Shown here piece after piece: positions 1 to 8,377 of a stretch of 64,000 nucleotides of DNA; position 1 is the stretch's first letter; each line of letters starts with the position of its first letter. Source of the stretch: Streptomyces sp. A 4/2 (GTDB taxonomy: Bacteria > Actinomycetota > Actinomycetes > Streptomycetales > Streptomycetaceae); NCBI RefSeq assembly GCF_940670765.1, contig NZ_CALNVW010000008.1, forward strand, positions 1 to 64,000. Direction: 5' to 3'. Both the position numbers and the translations under genes were made by a program. The notes under the pieces were generated by a model. That model saw only the letters and a list, made by a program, of their open reading frames with translations, searched no databases and was not told the DNA's origin.

Positions 1-3000
1 GTACTGCCGCCACCCACGAACGCTCCAACATCACCAGTAGCGGTACTCCCAAAGATCGCGTTCACTCCACCGTGACCACCTACGACGGCTATGGCATGGC
101 CGAAACCGTCGAGGACAAGGGCGACGACGCCGTCACCGGCGACGAGAAGTGCAGCCGCACCTGGTACGCCCGTAACGACGATGCCGGCATCAACTCCCTC
201 GTCTCCCGAACCCGCGTGACCGGCAAGCCCTGTGCCACCGCGGAAGACGCTCTCGACTTGCCCGCGGACTCAAGCCGGCCCGGTGACGTCATCTCCGACA
301 CCGCCACTGCCTACGACACCACCACCTGGTCATCCACACAGAAGCCCACCCAGGGCGAGGCCCAGTGGGCCGGGCGGGCCAAGAGCTACACCGCGAGCAA
401 CAACCCCACGTGGCAGAAGACAGCCACCACCACGTACGACGACCTGGGCCGTCCGCTGACGGTCAAGGACACCAACGACGCTCTCGTCACCAGCGTCGCC
501 TACACACCGTCCAACAAGATCGGCCCGCTGACCGCCAACTCCAGCACCAACATCAAGGGCTACACGACCACCACAAATGCGGACTTCGCCACCGGGTCAC
601 CGGTCAAGGTCACCGACCCGAACAACAAGGCCACGGAGTCCGAGTACGACGCTTTGGGACGCGTCACCAAAGTCTGGCTGCCGAACCGCCTCAAGGTCTT
701 GAACGCGTCCCCCAACTACGTCTACAGCTATGGCGTCACCGCCACCGACCTCCCGTGGGAGTCCACCGGCACCATCAAGGGTGACGGTTCGGGCTACAAC
801 ACCAGCTACACCATCTACGACGGCCTCCTGCGACCGCGTCAGACCCAGACTCCGTCGCCGCTCGGCGGCACCGTCATCGCCGAGACCCTGTACGACGAAC
901 GTGGCCTCGCGGTCACTTCCCAGGGCGACATCTGGGGTGACAAGACGACGCCGTCCGGAAATCTGATCGGCACCGAAGGCGCTGCGGCGCCGAAGGAAAC
1001 GGACACCACCTACGACGGTGCCGGACGGGCCATCAAGGCCGTCACCAAGGTCCGTGGCATCACCCGCTTCACCACCAACACCACCTATACCGGCGACACC
1101 GTGGCCACCAGCGCGCCGGACGGCGGCCAGGCCACCATGGTCACCACCAACGCGATCGGGCAGACCACCGAGCGACGCGAATATGCCGGGCCACAGCCCA
1201 CCGGCACGTACACGACCACCGGATACGAATACTTCCCGGCGGGCCAGCAGAAGAGCCTCACCGGCCCGGACCAGTCCAAGTGGTCCTATACCTATGACCT
1301 GTTCGGACGCCAGGACAGCGCCACTGATCCGGACAAGGGCACTACGCACACCTTCTACAACCCACTCGACCAAGCCACCAGCACGCGTGACGCGCGCGAA
1401 AAGACCCTCATCTCCGAGTACGACTCCCTGGGACGTCAGACGGGCCTGTGGGACGGCACCAAGAGCGACAGCACCCAGCTGGCCGCTTGGACGTTCGACT
1501 CTCTGGCCAAGGGCCAGCAGGACACCGCCGTTCGCTACGACGGCGGCCTCTCCGGCAGCGCCTACACCAACAAGGTCACCGCCTACGACAACCTCTACAA
1601 CGTCACCGGCAGCCAGTTGATCCTGCCCGACAAGACCAAAGAACCCCTGGTCGCCGCCGGAGTCCCCCAAACCCTGTCCTTCTCCACCGGCTTCAACCTC
1701 GATGGCACCGTCAAGCAGTCCTCCCAGCCCGCCGTCGCCGGTCTCGCAGCCGAGTCCACCTCCTTCGGGTACAACACTCTGGGCCAACAGACCACCCTCA
1801 GTGGCAGCACCGGCTATCTCCAGGGTGCCGCGTACTCCCCGCTGCGCGACCTGAACCAGCTCAGTCTGGGCACCGATCCCACCAGCTCTGCCAAGAAGGC
1901 GTACCTCACCAATTACTACGAGGACGGCACCCGTCGTCTGAAGCAGTCCACCGTCACCGACGACCTGCACGGCTACGCGACGCAGGACCTGAACTTCACG
2001 CAGGACGACGCGGGCAACGTCACATCTGTCTTCGACAAGTCCACTCAGGGCGGCACGGCCAAGACCGACTACCAGTGCTTCACCTACGACGGCGACCAAC
2101 GCCTGTCCGAAACCTGGACCCCGAAGGCCGCTGACTGCGCCACGAGCGGGCGCACCACCCAGAACCTTGATGGTGCCGCCCCTTACTGGTCCAGCTACAC
2201 CTACAACGACGCGGGCGAGCGCAAGGCAGAAACCACCCACGCCACCGCCGGTGACGTAACAACCAACTACACCTACAGCACCACTAGGGGCCAGCCGCAC
2301 CCGCTGACCAGCACCGCCGGACCCAAAACCAGCACGTACGACTACGACGAGACCGGCAACGCCACCAGCCGCCCCGGTACCCAGGCCCAGCAGACGCTGA
2401 AGTGGAACACCGAAGGCCAGCTCGTCTCCACCAGTGAGCCCGCCACGGGCACCAAACCCAAACTCGACACCAGCTACCTCTACGACGCCAGCGGAGAACT
2501 CCTCATCCGCCGGGCATCCGGAGACGGCGACACCGTCCTCTACCTGGGCGCCACCGAAGTCCACCTCACCACCAAGGGCACCACGAAAACCCTGACCGGC
2601 ACCCGCTACTACAGCGCAGCGGGCCAGACCATCGCGGTACGCACAGCTACCAACGGCATCACCGGAAGCAAGCTCTCCTTCCTTGCCGGCGACCCGCACG
2701 GCACCGCCAGTCTCGTCATGGACTCCACAACGTGGGCCATCACCAAGCGCTACACCACACCCTTTGGCGCCCCCCGCGGCACCAAGCCCGCCAACTGGCC
2801 GGACGACAAAGTCTTCCTCGGTAAACCCGCCGACGCCAGCACCGGTCTCACCCACATCGGCGCCCGCGAATACGACCCCACCATCGGCCAGTTCATCAGC
2901 GTCGACCCCCTACTCGAAGTCGACAAACACCAGTCACTCAACGGGTACTCATACGCAGAGAACAACCCCGCAACCAGCTCCGACCCCTCTGGCCAAGGAT

Positions 3001-3845
3001 CATTCAGTTGCAGCGGGAACTGCGACGGGCAGACCAACTTCGTGGATTCCCACAACGCGCCGGACTTCACCTCAGGACAAACCTGGCAGAAAAAATATCC
3101 GAGCTACCCAGCCAGCTCCGGCTACCACCACAGCATCAGTGGTGGCACCAGTGCCGCCAACACCAGCAGCGGGAGCGGCAGCAGCGCCTGGCACTGGCTC
3201 AAGGGAGCAGTCGACAGCACCTTGAACTACGGCTCCGCCATTTTGGGCAACGGAGATATATGGCAAGGCGCAGCTGAGACCTTCGTCAGCACGCTTGCCA
3301 TACAGGGTGGCCTCGACCTCGACCTGGTTGGCGGAGCCGAATGTCTCACCCTGGTGGGATGCGTCGGCAGTGCATCCACCATTGCCACGGGATCTACACT
3401 GATCACAGGCGGCATATTCGGCGTAAAGGATGGCATTGGCCGCATCGACAAGGGGCTCGGAAAAGCATTCAGCGAGGCCCAGGGCGAAGCATCATCGTCA
3501 GGCGGAAGGGCTGCCGAAAGGGCTGGCAAGGCATACGAAAACCATCTGATCGATGAACTAGGAGGTGGCGGAAGTTTCTCAGAGAAGGGCCGCGAGTTCG
3601 ACGGAGCCTTCGTTGACTCTGCCACGGGTCGCGGAACATGGTATGAAGCAAAATCTGGCCAGTACTGGCAGAGCACAATGAAACGCAAGAACGGGATGAG
3701 TAAATTCTTCTCAACGGAAGGACAGAAACTTGGAATCGCCAAGGATCACGGGGTGGATTATCGGGTAATCTCAGAGAATCCAATACCAAAGGAATTCACA
3801 AACTGGCTAGACAGAAAGGGCATACCATGGCAAATAACACCGTAA
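1..3845 (+). CDS. Rhs/YD-repeat polymorphic toxin, C-terminal nuclease tip (5' partial)
   Basis: The reading frame is open from base 3, so the start lies upstream; the in-frame GTG at 72 sits inside repeat sequence and is not a credible start. About 1280 residues are visible. Most of it is YD/RHS repeats (YDxxGR, YDGLL, YNDAGE types), ending in the RHS core hallmark (IGQFISVDPLLEVDKHQ, then SDPSGQG) near 2885-3000. A Ser/Gly-rich linker and a hydrophobic stretch (about 3240-3430) follow. The last about 110 residues look like a PD-(D/E)xK restriction-endonuclease-fold toxin: E in GKAYE, D in REFDGAF (about 3590-3606) and E-x-K in WYEAKSG (about 3640-3660). By family analogy the shell encapsulates and releases the tip, which would cut nucleic acid in a competitor. 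GC falls in the tip, as expected for exchangeable toxin ends. The exact toxin family was not determined. Confidence 0.9.
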   Translation, partial: TAATHERSNITSSGTPKDRVHSTVTTYDGYGMAETVEDKGDDAVTGDEKCSRTWYARNDDAGINSLVSRTRVTGKPCATAEDALDLPADSSRPGDVISDTATAYDTTTWSSTQKPTQGEAQWAGRAKSYTASNNPTWQKTATTTYDDLGRPLTVKDTNDALVTSVAYTPSNKIGPLTANSSTNIKGYTTTTNADFATGSPVKVTDPNNKATESEYDALGRVTKVWLPNRLKVLNASPNYVYSYGVTATDLPWESTGTIKGDGSGYNTSYTIYDGLLRPRQTQTPSPLGGTVIAETLYDERGLAVTSQGDIWGDKTTPSGNLIGTEGAAAPKETDTTYDGAGRAIKAVTKVRGITRFTTNTTYTGDTVATSAPDGGQATMVTTNAIGQTTERREYAGPQPTGTYTTTGYEYFPAGQQKSLTGPDQSKWSYTYDLFGRQDSATDPDKGTTHTFYNPLDQATSTRDAREKTLISEYDSLGRQTGLWDGTKSDSTQLAAWTFDSLAKGQQDTAVRYDGGLSGSAYTNKVTAYDNLYNVTGSQLILPDKTKEPLVAAGVPQTLSFSTGFNLDGTVKQSSQPAVAGLAAESTSFGYNTLGQQTTLSGSTGYLQGAAYSPLRDLNQLSLGTDPTSSAKKAYLTNYYEDGTRRLKQSTVTDDLHGYATQDLNFTQDDAGNVTSVFDKSTQGGTAKTDYQCFTYDGDQRLSETWTPKAADCATSGRTTQNLDGAAPYWSSYTYNDAGERKAETTHATAGDVTTNYTYSTTRGQPHPLTSTAGPKTSTYDYDETGNATSRPGTQAQQTLKWNTEGQLVSTSEPATGTKPKLDTSYLYDASGELLIRRASGDGDTVLYLGATEVHLTTKGTTKTLTGTRYYSAAGQTIAVRTATNGITGSKLSFLAGDPHGTASLVMDSTTWAITKRYTTPFGAPRGTKPANWPDDKVFLGKPADASTGLTHIGAREYDPTIGQFISVDPLLEVDKHQSLNGYSYAENNPATSSDPSGQGSFSCSGNCDGQTNFVDSHNAPDFTSGQTWQKKYPSYPASSGYHHSISGGTSAANTSSGSGSSAWHWLKGAVDSTLNYGSAILGNGDIWQGAAETFVSTLAIQGGLDLDLVGGAECLTLVGCVGSASTIATGSTLITGGIFGVKDGIGRIDKGLGKAFSEAQGEASSSGGRAAERAGKAYENHLIDELGGGGSFSEKGREFDGAFVDSATGRGTWYEAKSGQYWQSTMKRKNGMSKFFSTEGQKLGIAKDHGVDYRVISENPIPKEFTNWLDRKGIPWQITP

Positions 3846-3872
3846 CGGATGAGGCAAGAAGGGGAAGCGAAT

Positions 3873-4304
3873 ATGAGTAGATCAGTGGACATAGACTTCA
3901 CTTTCAATATTCCTATTTCCGTCACCGAAGTATTGCGTGCGGCACTCAGGAGTGGAGGTGAACTTTCTCGCAATGGAGAGATTTCCTACCTCATCGACGA
4001 GGACGGAACGTTCAACTGGCATCAAGAGACCGGCAGTAGTATCGAGCGAGTGATCACCGAAATCGGTAAGGATCACTGGACTCAACACACCGTAGGAATA
4101 TCGCTGATCATTCCAGGTTCCGATCGTGGCGGAGATCTAATTTTCCATCCCGGAAGATCGACAATCTCTTTCATTGTCGCGATCAACCGAAAGACCCTTC
4201 CCGGATCTTCGAAATTTTGCGACATCGGATGGTACCTGAGTTCCCTAGTTCCCATTCTGGAACCGTTCGGTCTTAGCGAGATCGAAACCGTAGATTCCGC
4301 TTAA
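3873..4304 (+). CDS. probable immunity protein for the Rhs nuclease tip
   Basis: A 143-residue protein lies 27 bp after the Rhs stop. The ATG at 3873 (MSRSVDIDFTF) is preferred over the in-frame ATG at 3849 because AAGGGGAAG lies just upstream of it. I recognise no domain. The protein is soluble, with alternating beta-like segments, acidic stretches (YLIDEDGTF) and no signal peptide, consistent with a cytoplasmic neutraliser of the nuclease encoded upstream. Codon use and base composition are clearly more AT-rich than in the housekeeping genes further on and match the toxin tip, which suggests the two moved together. The immunity role is inferred from position, size and composition only. Confidence 0.7.
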   Translation: MSRSVDIDFTFNIPISVTEVLRAALRSGGELSRNGEISYLIDEDGTFNWHQETGSSIERVITEIGKDHWTQHTVGISLIIPGSDRGGDLIFHPGRSTISFIVAINRKTLPGSSKFCDIGWYLSSLVPILEPFGLSEIETVDSA

Positions 4305-4569
4305 AGAATTGAAAGTAAGTCCGGCATATCGGGGGCCTGCCCTGCGCAAACAAATTCACTCGCCCCCGATGATGTCGGATTCCGTATTCAGTTAACCGAT
4401 AGGACGGCCCCGCATTGGCTACTCGGCTCAGGTGCTTGGCTACACCTGACCGAGTGACAGCCAAGCACTCCAGGCAAAGAGGTCACGGAGGGCCGTCGTG
4501 GTTACAGGATGGGCGCAGGGATAGGTACGCAGGCAAGGGGCCAGCGGTTGGTTTTCCATCAGTGCACCA
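4305..4569. other. non-coding stretch after the toxin/immunity pair
   Basis: I see no convincing gene here. The first part is still fairly AT-rich and the composition climbs back towards the chromosomal level further on. No integrase, transposase or clear inverted repeat is visible. It probably marks the right edge of the imported toxin/immunity tip. Confidence 0.4.
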
Positions 4570-4905
4570 ATGTTTCCTGGACGGAGGTCGCAGCAGGCGC
4601 CCGACGGAATTCCACTACTGTGGTTTTCCTGGAACGCCGAGTCTCTGGCTACAGCGTTCTTCGGGGCGAAGATGCAACGGGTGGCCCGGACTGAACTCAC
4701 CCGCTTGGTGGCGCCGCTGAATGGCGACTCAAAGTTGTCGCGTACGGGGGAATTCACCACCATACCCGGCGAACCAGAACTGCCTCCGGGCAGCGAGCTC
4801 GGCTTCTTCGAGTGGCCGGATGAGGAGGGGTCACTCGCGGTGGCGGTGGTACCGGGCGAGGACGGGCGGATCGTCGCCCGGTGGCCGGATCCTCAGGCCG
4901 AATGA
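4570..4905 (+). pseudogene. possible remnant of a conserved protein (C-terminal part)
   Basis: An open frame whose last about 70 residues (from RVARTELTRLV to ARWPDPQAE) show normal Streptomyces third-position GC bias and an acidic, ordered-looking C-terminus (GFFEWPDEEGSLAVAVVPG). The first part (MFPGRRSQQAPDG) looks random and there is no clear SD before the ATG. The simplest reading is the 3' fragment of a gene whose front was lost near the Rhs locus. I do not recognise the family, and it could also be a chance frame. Confidence 0.35.
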
Positions 4906-4945
4906 TCGGGCTCGATCCGGCTCCCGGCTGCGCAGCCCGGTCGGC

Positions 4946-5725
4946 TCAGCCCAGCCCCGCCGCGTCCAGCAGATAGTCCGTCATCGGGTCGTAGAAGCGC
5001 GGGTCGGTGACGTGGTCGTCGAGCGGGACCGTGATCTGCATCGTGCCTTCGGCCTCGCCGAGGAAGAGGGCCGGGTCGTTGCAGTCGGCGTAGCCGATCG
5101 CGTCGAGTCCGCGCTGGCCGGCGCAGCCCGCCCAGCCGTGGTCGGCCACCACCAGGCCGGGCTGCGGTCTGCCCACCCGCTCCAGGCCGTCGAGGACGGC
5201 GCGCATCGGCTCCGGTGAGTGGGTGTGCCACAGGGTCGCCCCGCGTTCCAGTACCGCGACGTCGGCGAACTGGAAGATCATGCCCTCGTCGGCGGTGAGC
5301 CCGCCCGGGATCCGTACGATCTCGCAGCCCGCCCTGCGCAGCGCGTCGGCGGTGGCCCGGTGGACGTCGAGCAGACCGCCGGGGTGGCCGGTGGCGAAGA
5401 GGACGCTCTCCCTGGCGTCCGCCGCCTTGCGCAGCCGGGCGGCCATCCGGTCCAGTGCGTCGATGGTCAGTTCCGGGTCGATGGTGTCCTGCCCGTGCCG
5501 GTGCTCGGGGTCGTCGATGACACCGCAGCGCTCCGCCATGACGGCGAGCACGTCCTGCTCGTCGGCCCACCGGTTGCCGAGTTCGATGCCGAGCCAGTAG
5601 TGCCGGTCGCCGTTGGAGAGCTTGCGGTAGTGGGAGAGGTTGTTCTCGCGGGGCGTGGCGACGTTTCCGGCTATCCGGGTGCGGACGAGATGGTCGGCGA
5701 GTTCGGCACGGCTGGGTATCGGCAT
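4946..5725 (-). CDS. conserved phosphatase-like protein
   Basis: A 259-residue cytoplasmic protein starting MPIPSRAELADHL, with a G-rich SD (GGGGG) just before the ATG. It is a streptomycete protein usually seen beside this TetR/acyl-CoA operon. From memory it is named phosphatase in some annotations, which I cannot verify. Visible conserved-looking segments are FATGHPGGLLDVH, ADEGMIFQFADVAVL, WHTHSPEPM and ADHGWAGCAGQRG, rich in His, Asp and Cys that could bind metal. No classical HAD, DHH or PHP signature is evident. It runs in the same direction as the downstream-lying TetR gene's partner strand, separated from it by a repeat-bearing gap. Substrate unknown. Confidence 0.75.
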   Translation of the reverse strand: MPIPSRAELADHLVRTRIAGNVATPRENNLSHYRKLSNGDRHYWLGIELGNRWADEQDVLAVMAERCGVIDDPEHRHGQDTIDPELTIDALDRMAARLRKAADARESVLFATGHPGGLLDVHRATADALRRAGCEIVRIPGGLTADEGMIFQFADVAVLERGATLWHTHSPEPMRAVLDGLERVGRPQPGLVVADHGWAGCAGQRGLDAIGYADCNDPALFLGEAEGTMQITVPLDDHVTDPRFYDPMTDYLLDAAGLG

Positions 5726-5796
5726 GCCCCCATTGTGCCGTCAGCGCCCGGCCCCGTCAGGCCGGTATTGCCGCCGGTATCGCGGGCTGGATCACC

Positions 5797-5852
5797 ATCG
5801 GTACGGCCGTCGGTACGGCCGTCGGTACGGCCGTCGGTACAGCCGTCGGCCA
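5797..5852. repeat. tandem 12-bp repeat, about four copies
   Basis: The unit GGTACGGCCGTC is repeated about four times (last copy with one change) between the phosphatase-like gene and the TetR gene. This is a simple minisatellite with no coding role on either strand. Confidence 0.85.
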
Positions 5853-5861
5853 CCGGCCGCG

Positions 5862-6476
5862 TCAGTCCCGTACCGGCGACCCCTCCGCCTCCTGCGCGAG
5901 CGCCGCGAACGCCCCGTGGGCGAGGCGGCGCAGCAGGCTCTCGGTGGCGGTCCGGCCCGGCAGGCCGCCGGTGCCCAGGTGCGGGGTGGAGTTCAGCAGC
6001 CCGAAGACCGCGTGCACGGCCGCTCGGGCCTCCTGCTCGGGGGTGTGCGGGTACAGCTCCCGTACGACCGTGACCCACAGTTCGACGTACTGCCGCTGGA
6101 GCCTGCGGACCGCCTTGCGGTCGGTGTCGCGCAGCCGGTCCAGTTCGCGGTCGTGGACGGTGATCAGCGGGCGGTCGTCGAGCGCGAAGTCGATGTGCCC
6201 GTCGATGAGTGAGCCGAGCACCGTCTCGGGCCCGCCACCGGCCCGCTCGGCGCGCATCCGGCCGCCGTCGAGCAGCCGTTCGCTGATGCCGACGAGCAGT
6301 TCGGCGAGCATCGCGTCCTTGCCCGCGAAGTGGCGGTACAGCCCCGGCCCGCTGATGCCGACCGCTGCGCCTATCTCGTCCACGCCGACGCCGTGGAAGC
6401 CGCGCTCGGCGAAGAGACGCGCGGCCTCCTTGAGGATCTGCTCGCGCCGCGTCGGGGCGTCCGTCCTGGTGCTCAT
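5862..6476 (-). CDS. TetR-family regulator of the acyl-CoA catabolism operon
   Basis: 204 residues. The N-terminal helix-turn-helix is typical of TetR proteins: RREQILKEAARLFAERGFHG, then VDEIGAAVGISGPGLYRHF (about residues 10-55). The C-terminal part is helical and presumably binds an acyl-CoA or related ligand. The gene is transcribed away from accD1. The shared 141-bp gap holds two 16-bp palindromes, the expected kind of TetR operator, so autorepression and control of the catabolic operon are likely. Target and ligand are inferred. The position matches the regulator next to the leucine-degradation genes in other streptomycetes. Confidence 0.9.
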   Translation of the reverse strand: MSTRTDAPTRREQILKEAARLFAERGFHGVGVDEIGAAVGISGPGLYRHFAGKDAMLAELLVGISERLLDGGRMRAERAGGGPETVLGSLIDGHIDFALDDRPLITVHDRELDRLRDTDRKAVRRLQRQYVELWVTVVRELYPHTPEQEARAAVHAVFGLLNSTPHLGTGGLPGRTATESLLRRLAHGAFAALAQEAEGSPVRD

Positions 6477-6497
6477 GGCTCCATTCTAGACAGCGGG

Positions 6498-6513
6498 GTT
6501 AGCGAGCGTTAAC
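6498..6513. promoter_or_regulatory. candidate TetR operator 1
   Basis: GTTAGCGAGCGTTAAC is an imperfect palindrome of the form GTTAnCGnnCGnTAAC, 22 bp upstream of the tetR start. Its shape is typical of TetR-family operators. Confidence 0.65.
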
Positions 6514-6529
6514 CTGGCGACCGAAACAT

Positions 6530-6545
6530 GTTAACGGTCACTAAC
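6530..6545. promoter_or_regulatory. candidate TetR operator 2
   Basis: GTTAACGGTCACTAAC shares the outer GTTA/TAAC arms of operator 1 and lies exactly 32 bp (about three helical turns) further on, 72 bp upstream of accD1. A weaker inner match suggests lower affinity or cooperative binding. Confidence 0.6.
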
Positions 6546-6617
6546 CACAGTCGCCGATCGACCGCGGTGGCTCAGCGACCGCATGGACCGAGCAGAACAG
6601 AGCAGAGGGGCCCACGA

Positions 6618-8240
6618 ATGCAGCAGGCACCGGTGCTGGCGAGCGCGGCGGACCCCGCGTCCGAGGCCTGGCAGGCCAACGAGGCGGCGCACGGCACGCT
6701 CACCGCCGAGCTGCGGACCCGGCTGGCGGCTGCGCGCCTGGGCGGTGGCGAGAAGTCCCGCGCCCGCCATGTGGCGCGCGGAAAGCTGCTACCGCGCGAC
6801 CGCGTCGACACCCTCCTCGACCCCGGCTCCCCGTTCCTGGAGCTGGCGCCGTTGGCCGCCGAGGGGATGTACGGCGGTGCGGCCCCGGCGGCGGGAGTGA
6901 TCGCCGGGATCGGCCGGGTCAGCGGGCGCGAGGTGGTGGTGGTCGCCAATGACGCCACCGTCAAGGGCGGTACCTACTACCCGATGACCGTCAAGAAGCA
7001 TCTGCGCGCCCAGGAGGTGGCCCTGGAGAACCGGCTGCCCTGCGTGTACCTGGTGGACTCCGGCGGCGCGTTCCTGCCGATGCAGGACGAGGTCTTCCCC
7101 GACCGGGAGCACTTCGGCCGGATCTTCTACAACCAGGCCCGGATGTCGGGCGCGGGCATCCCGCAGATCGCGGCGGTCCTCGGCTCCTGCACGGCGGGCG
7201 GGGCGTACGTCCCCGCGATGAGCGACGAGGCCGTGATCGTCCGCGACCAGGGCACGATCTTCCTGGGCGGGCCGCCGCTGGTGAAGGCCGCCACGGGTGA
7301 GGTCGTGACGGCGGAGGAGCTGGGCGGCGGCGAGGTGCACTCCCGGGTCTCGGGCGTGACCGACCATCTCGCGGAGGACGACGCGCACGCGCTGCGGATC
7401 GTCCGGACCATCGTGTCCACGCTGCCGGAGCGCGGCGCGCTCCCCTGGTCCACCGAGCCGGTCGAGGAGCCGAAGGTGGACCCGGCGGGGCTGTACGGCG
7501 CGGTGCCGGTGGATTCCCGTACGCCCTACGACGTACGGGAAGTGATCGCCCGCATCACCGACGGTTCGCGGTTCGCGGAGTTCAAGGCGGAGTTCGGGAC
7601 GACGCTGATCACCGGCTTCGCCCGGATCCACGGCCACCCGGTCGGCATCGTCGCCAACAACGGCATCCTCTTCTCCGAATCCGCCCAGAAGGGCGCGCAC
7701 TTCATCGAGCTGTGCGACCAGCGCGGCATCCCGCTGCTCTTCCTGCAGAACATCTCCGGCTTCATGGTCGGCCGCAGCTACGAGGCGGGCGGTATCGCCA
7801 AGCACGGCGCGAAGATGGTGACGGCGGTGGCCTGCACCCGGGTACCGAAGCTGACCGTGGTGGTCGGCGGTTCGTACGGGGCGGGCAACTACTCGATGTG
7901 CGGGCGCGCTTATTCGCCGCGCTTCCTGTGGATGTGGCCGAACGCCAAGATCTCCGTGATGGGCGGCGAGCAGGCCGCGTCCGTGCTGGCCACGGTCAAG
8001 CGCGACCAGCTGGGCGACGACTGGAGCGCCGAGGACGAGGAGGCGTTCAAGGACCCGATCCGCGCCCAGTACGAGCAGCAGGGCAACGCCTACTACGCGA
8101 CGGCGCGGCTGTGGGACGACGGGGTGATCGACCCGCTGGAGACCCGGCAGGTCCTCGGCCTGGCGCTGACCGCCTGCGCCAATGCCCCGCTGGCCGGGAA
8201 GGACCCGTCAGCGCCCGGCTACGGCGTCTTCCGGATGTGA
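6618..8240 (+). CDS. accD1: acyl-CoA carboxylase beta (carboxyltransferase) subunit, methylcrotonyl-CoA type
   Basis: 540 residues starting [13 protein letters not shown]. This ATG has AGAGGGG upstream, and an earlier in-frame ATG at 6528 lies inside an operator palindrome. Carboxyltransferase domains fill the protein: oxyanion-type motifs [16 protein letters not shown] and [15 protein letters not shown], and the acyl-CoA-site region [15 protein letters not shown], the pattern of 3-methylcrotonyl-CoA carboxylase beta subunits. It should transfer CO2 from carboxybiotin to 3-methylcrotonyl-CoA in leucine breakdown, in complex with the biotinylated subunit encoded next. It is first gene of the accD1-accA1-hmgL-acdH operon, whose content supports the substrate call. 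Propionyl/acetyl-CoA activity cannot be excluded from sequence. Confidence 0.93.
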   Translation: MQQAPVLASAADPASEAWQANEAAHGTLTAELRTRLAAARLGGGEKSRARHVARGKLLPRDRVDTLLDPGSPFLELAPLAAEGMYGGAAPAAGVIAGIGRVSGREVVVVANDATVKGGTYYPMTVKKHLRAQEVALENRLPCVYLVDSGGAFLPMQDEVFPDREHFGRIFYNQARMSGAGIPQIAAVLGSCTAGGAYVPAMSDEAVIVRDQGTIFLGGPPLVKAATGEVVTAEELGGGEVHSRVSGVTDHLAEDDAHALRIVRTIVSTLPERGALPWSTEPVEEPKVDPAGLYGAVPVDSRTPYDVREVIARITDGSRFAEFKAEFGTTLITGFARIHGHPVGIVANNGILFSESAQKGAHFIELCDQRGIPLLFLQNISGFMVGRSYEAGGIAKHGAKMVTAVACTRVPKLTVVVGGSYGAGNYSMCGRAYSPRFLWMWPNAKISVMGGEQAASVLATVKRDQLGDDWSAEDEEAFKDPIRAQYEQQGNAYYATARLWDDGVIDPLETRQVLGLALTACANAPLAGKDPSAPGYGVFRM

Positions 8241-8257
8241 GGGGGGTGACGGACGTG

Positions 8258-8362
8258 GTGAGGGTGACGGACGTGACGAACATGGCAGACGCGGCAGACG
8301 TGGCGGACGTGAAGAGCGTGGCGGACGTGGCGGACGTGGCGGACGTGAAGAGCGTGGCGGAT
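8258..8362. repeat. GCGGACGTG-type tandem repeat between accD1 and accA1
   Basis: Degenerate 9-bp units (GTGACGGAC, GCAGAC, GCGGACGTG, AAGAGCGTG) fill the gap. The larger block encoding VADVKSVAD occurs twice. It is in frame with accA1, so it may be translated if accA1 starts at the GTG at 8255. Confidence 0.8.
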
Positions 8363-8377
8363 CCGATGAGGGTGGAA

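Noticed and set aside
72..74. GTG as the start of the Rhs gene
   Set aside because: The frame is open to the window edge and the codon lies within YD-repeat sequence; the gene starts upstream.
597..2855. 752-residue open frame on the minus strand across the Rhs gene
   Set aside because: Mirror frame of GC-rich coding sequence; repetitive Val/Gly-rich translation and no SD.
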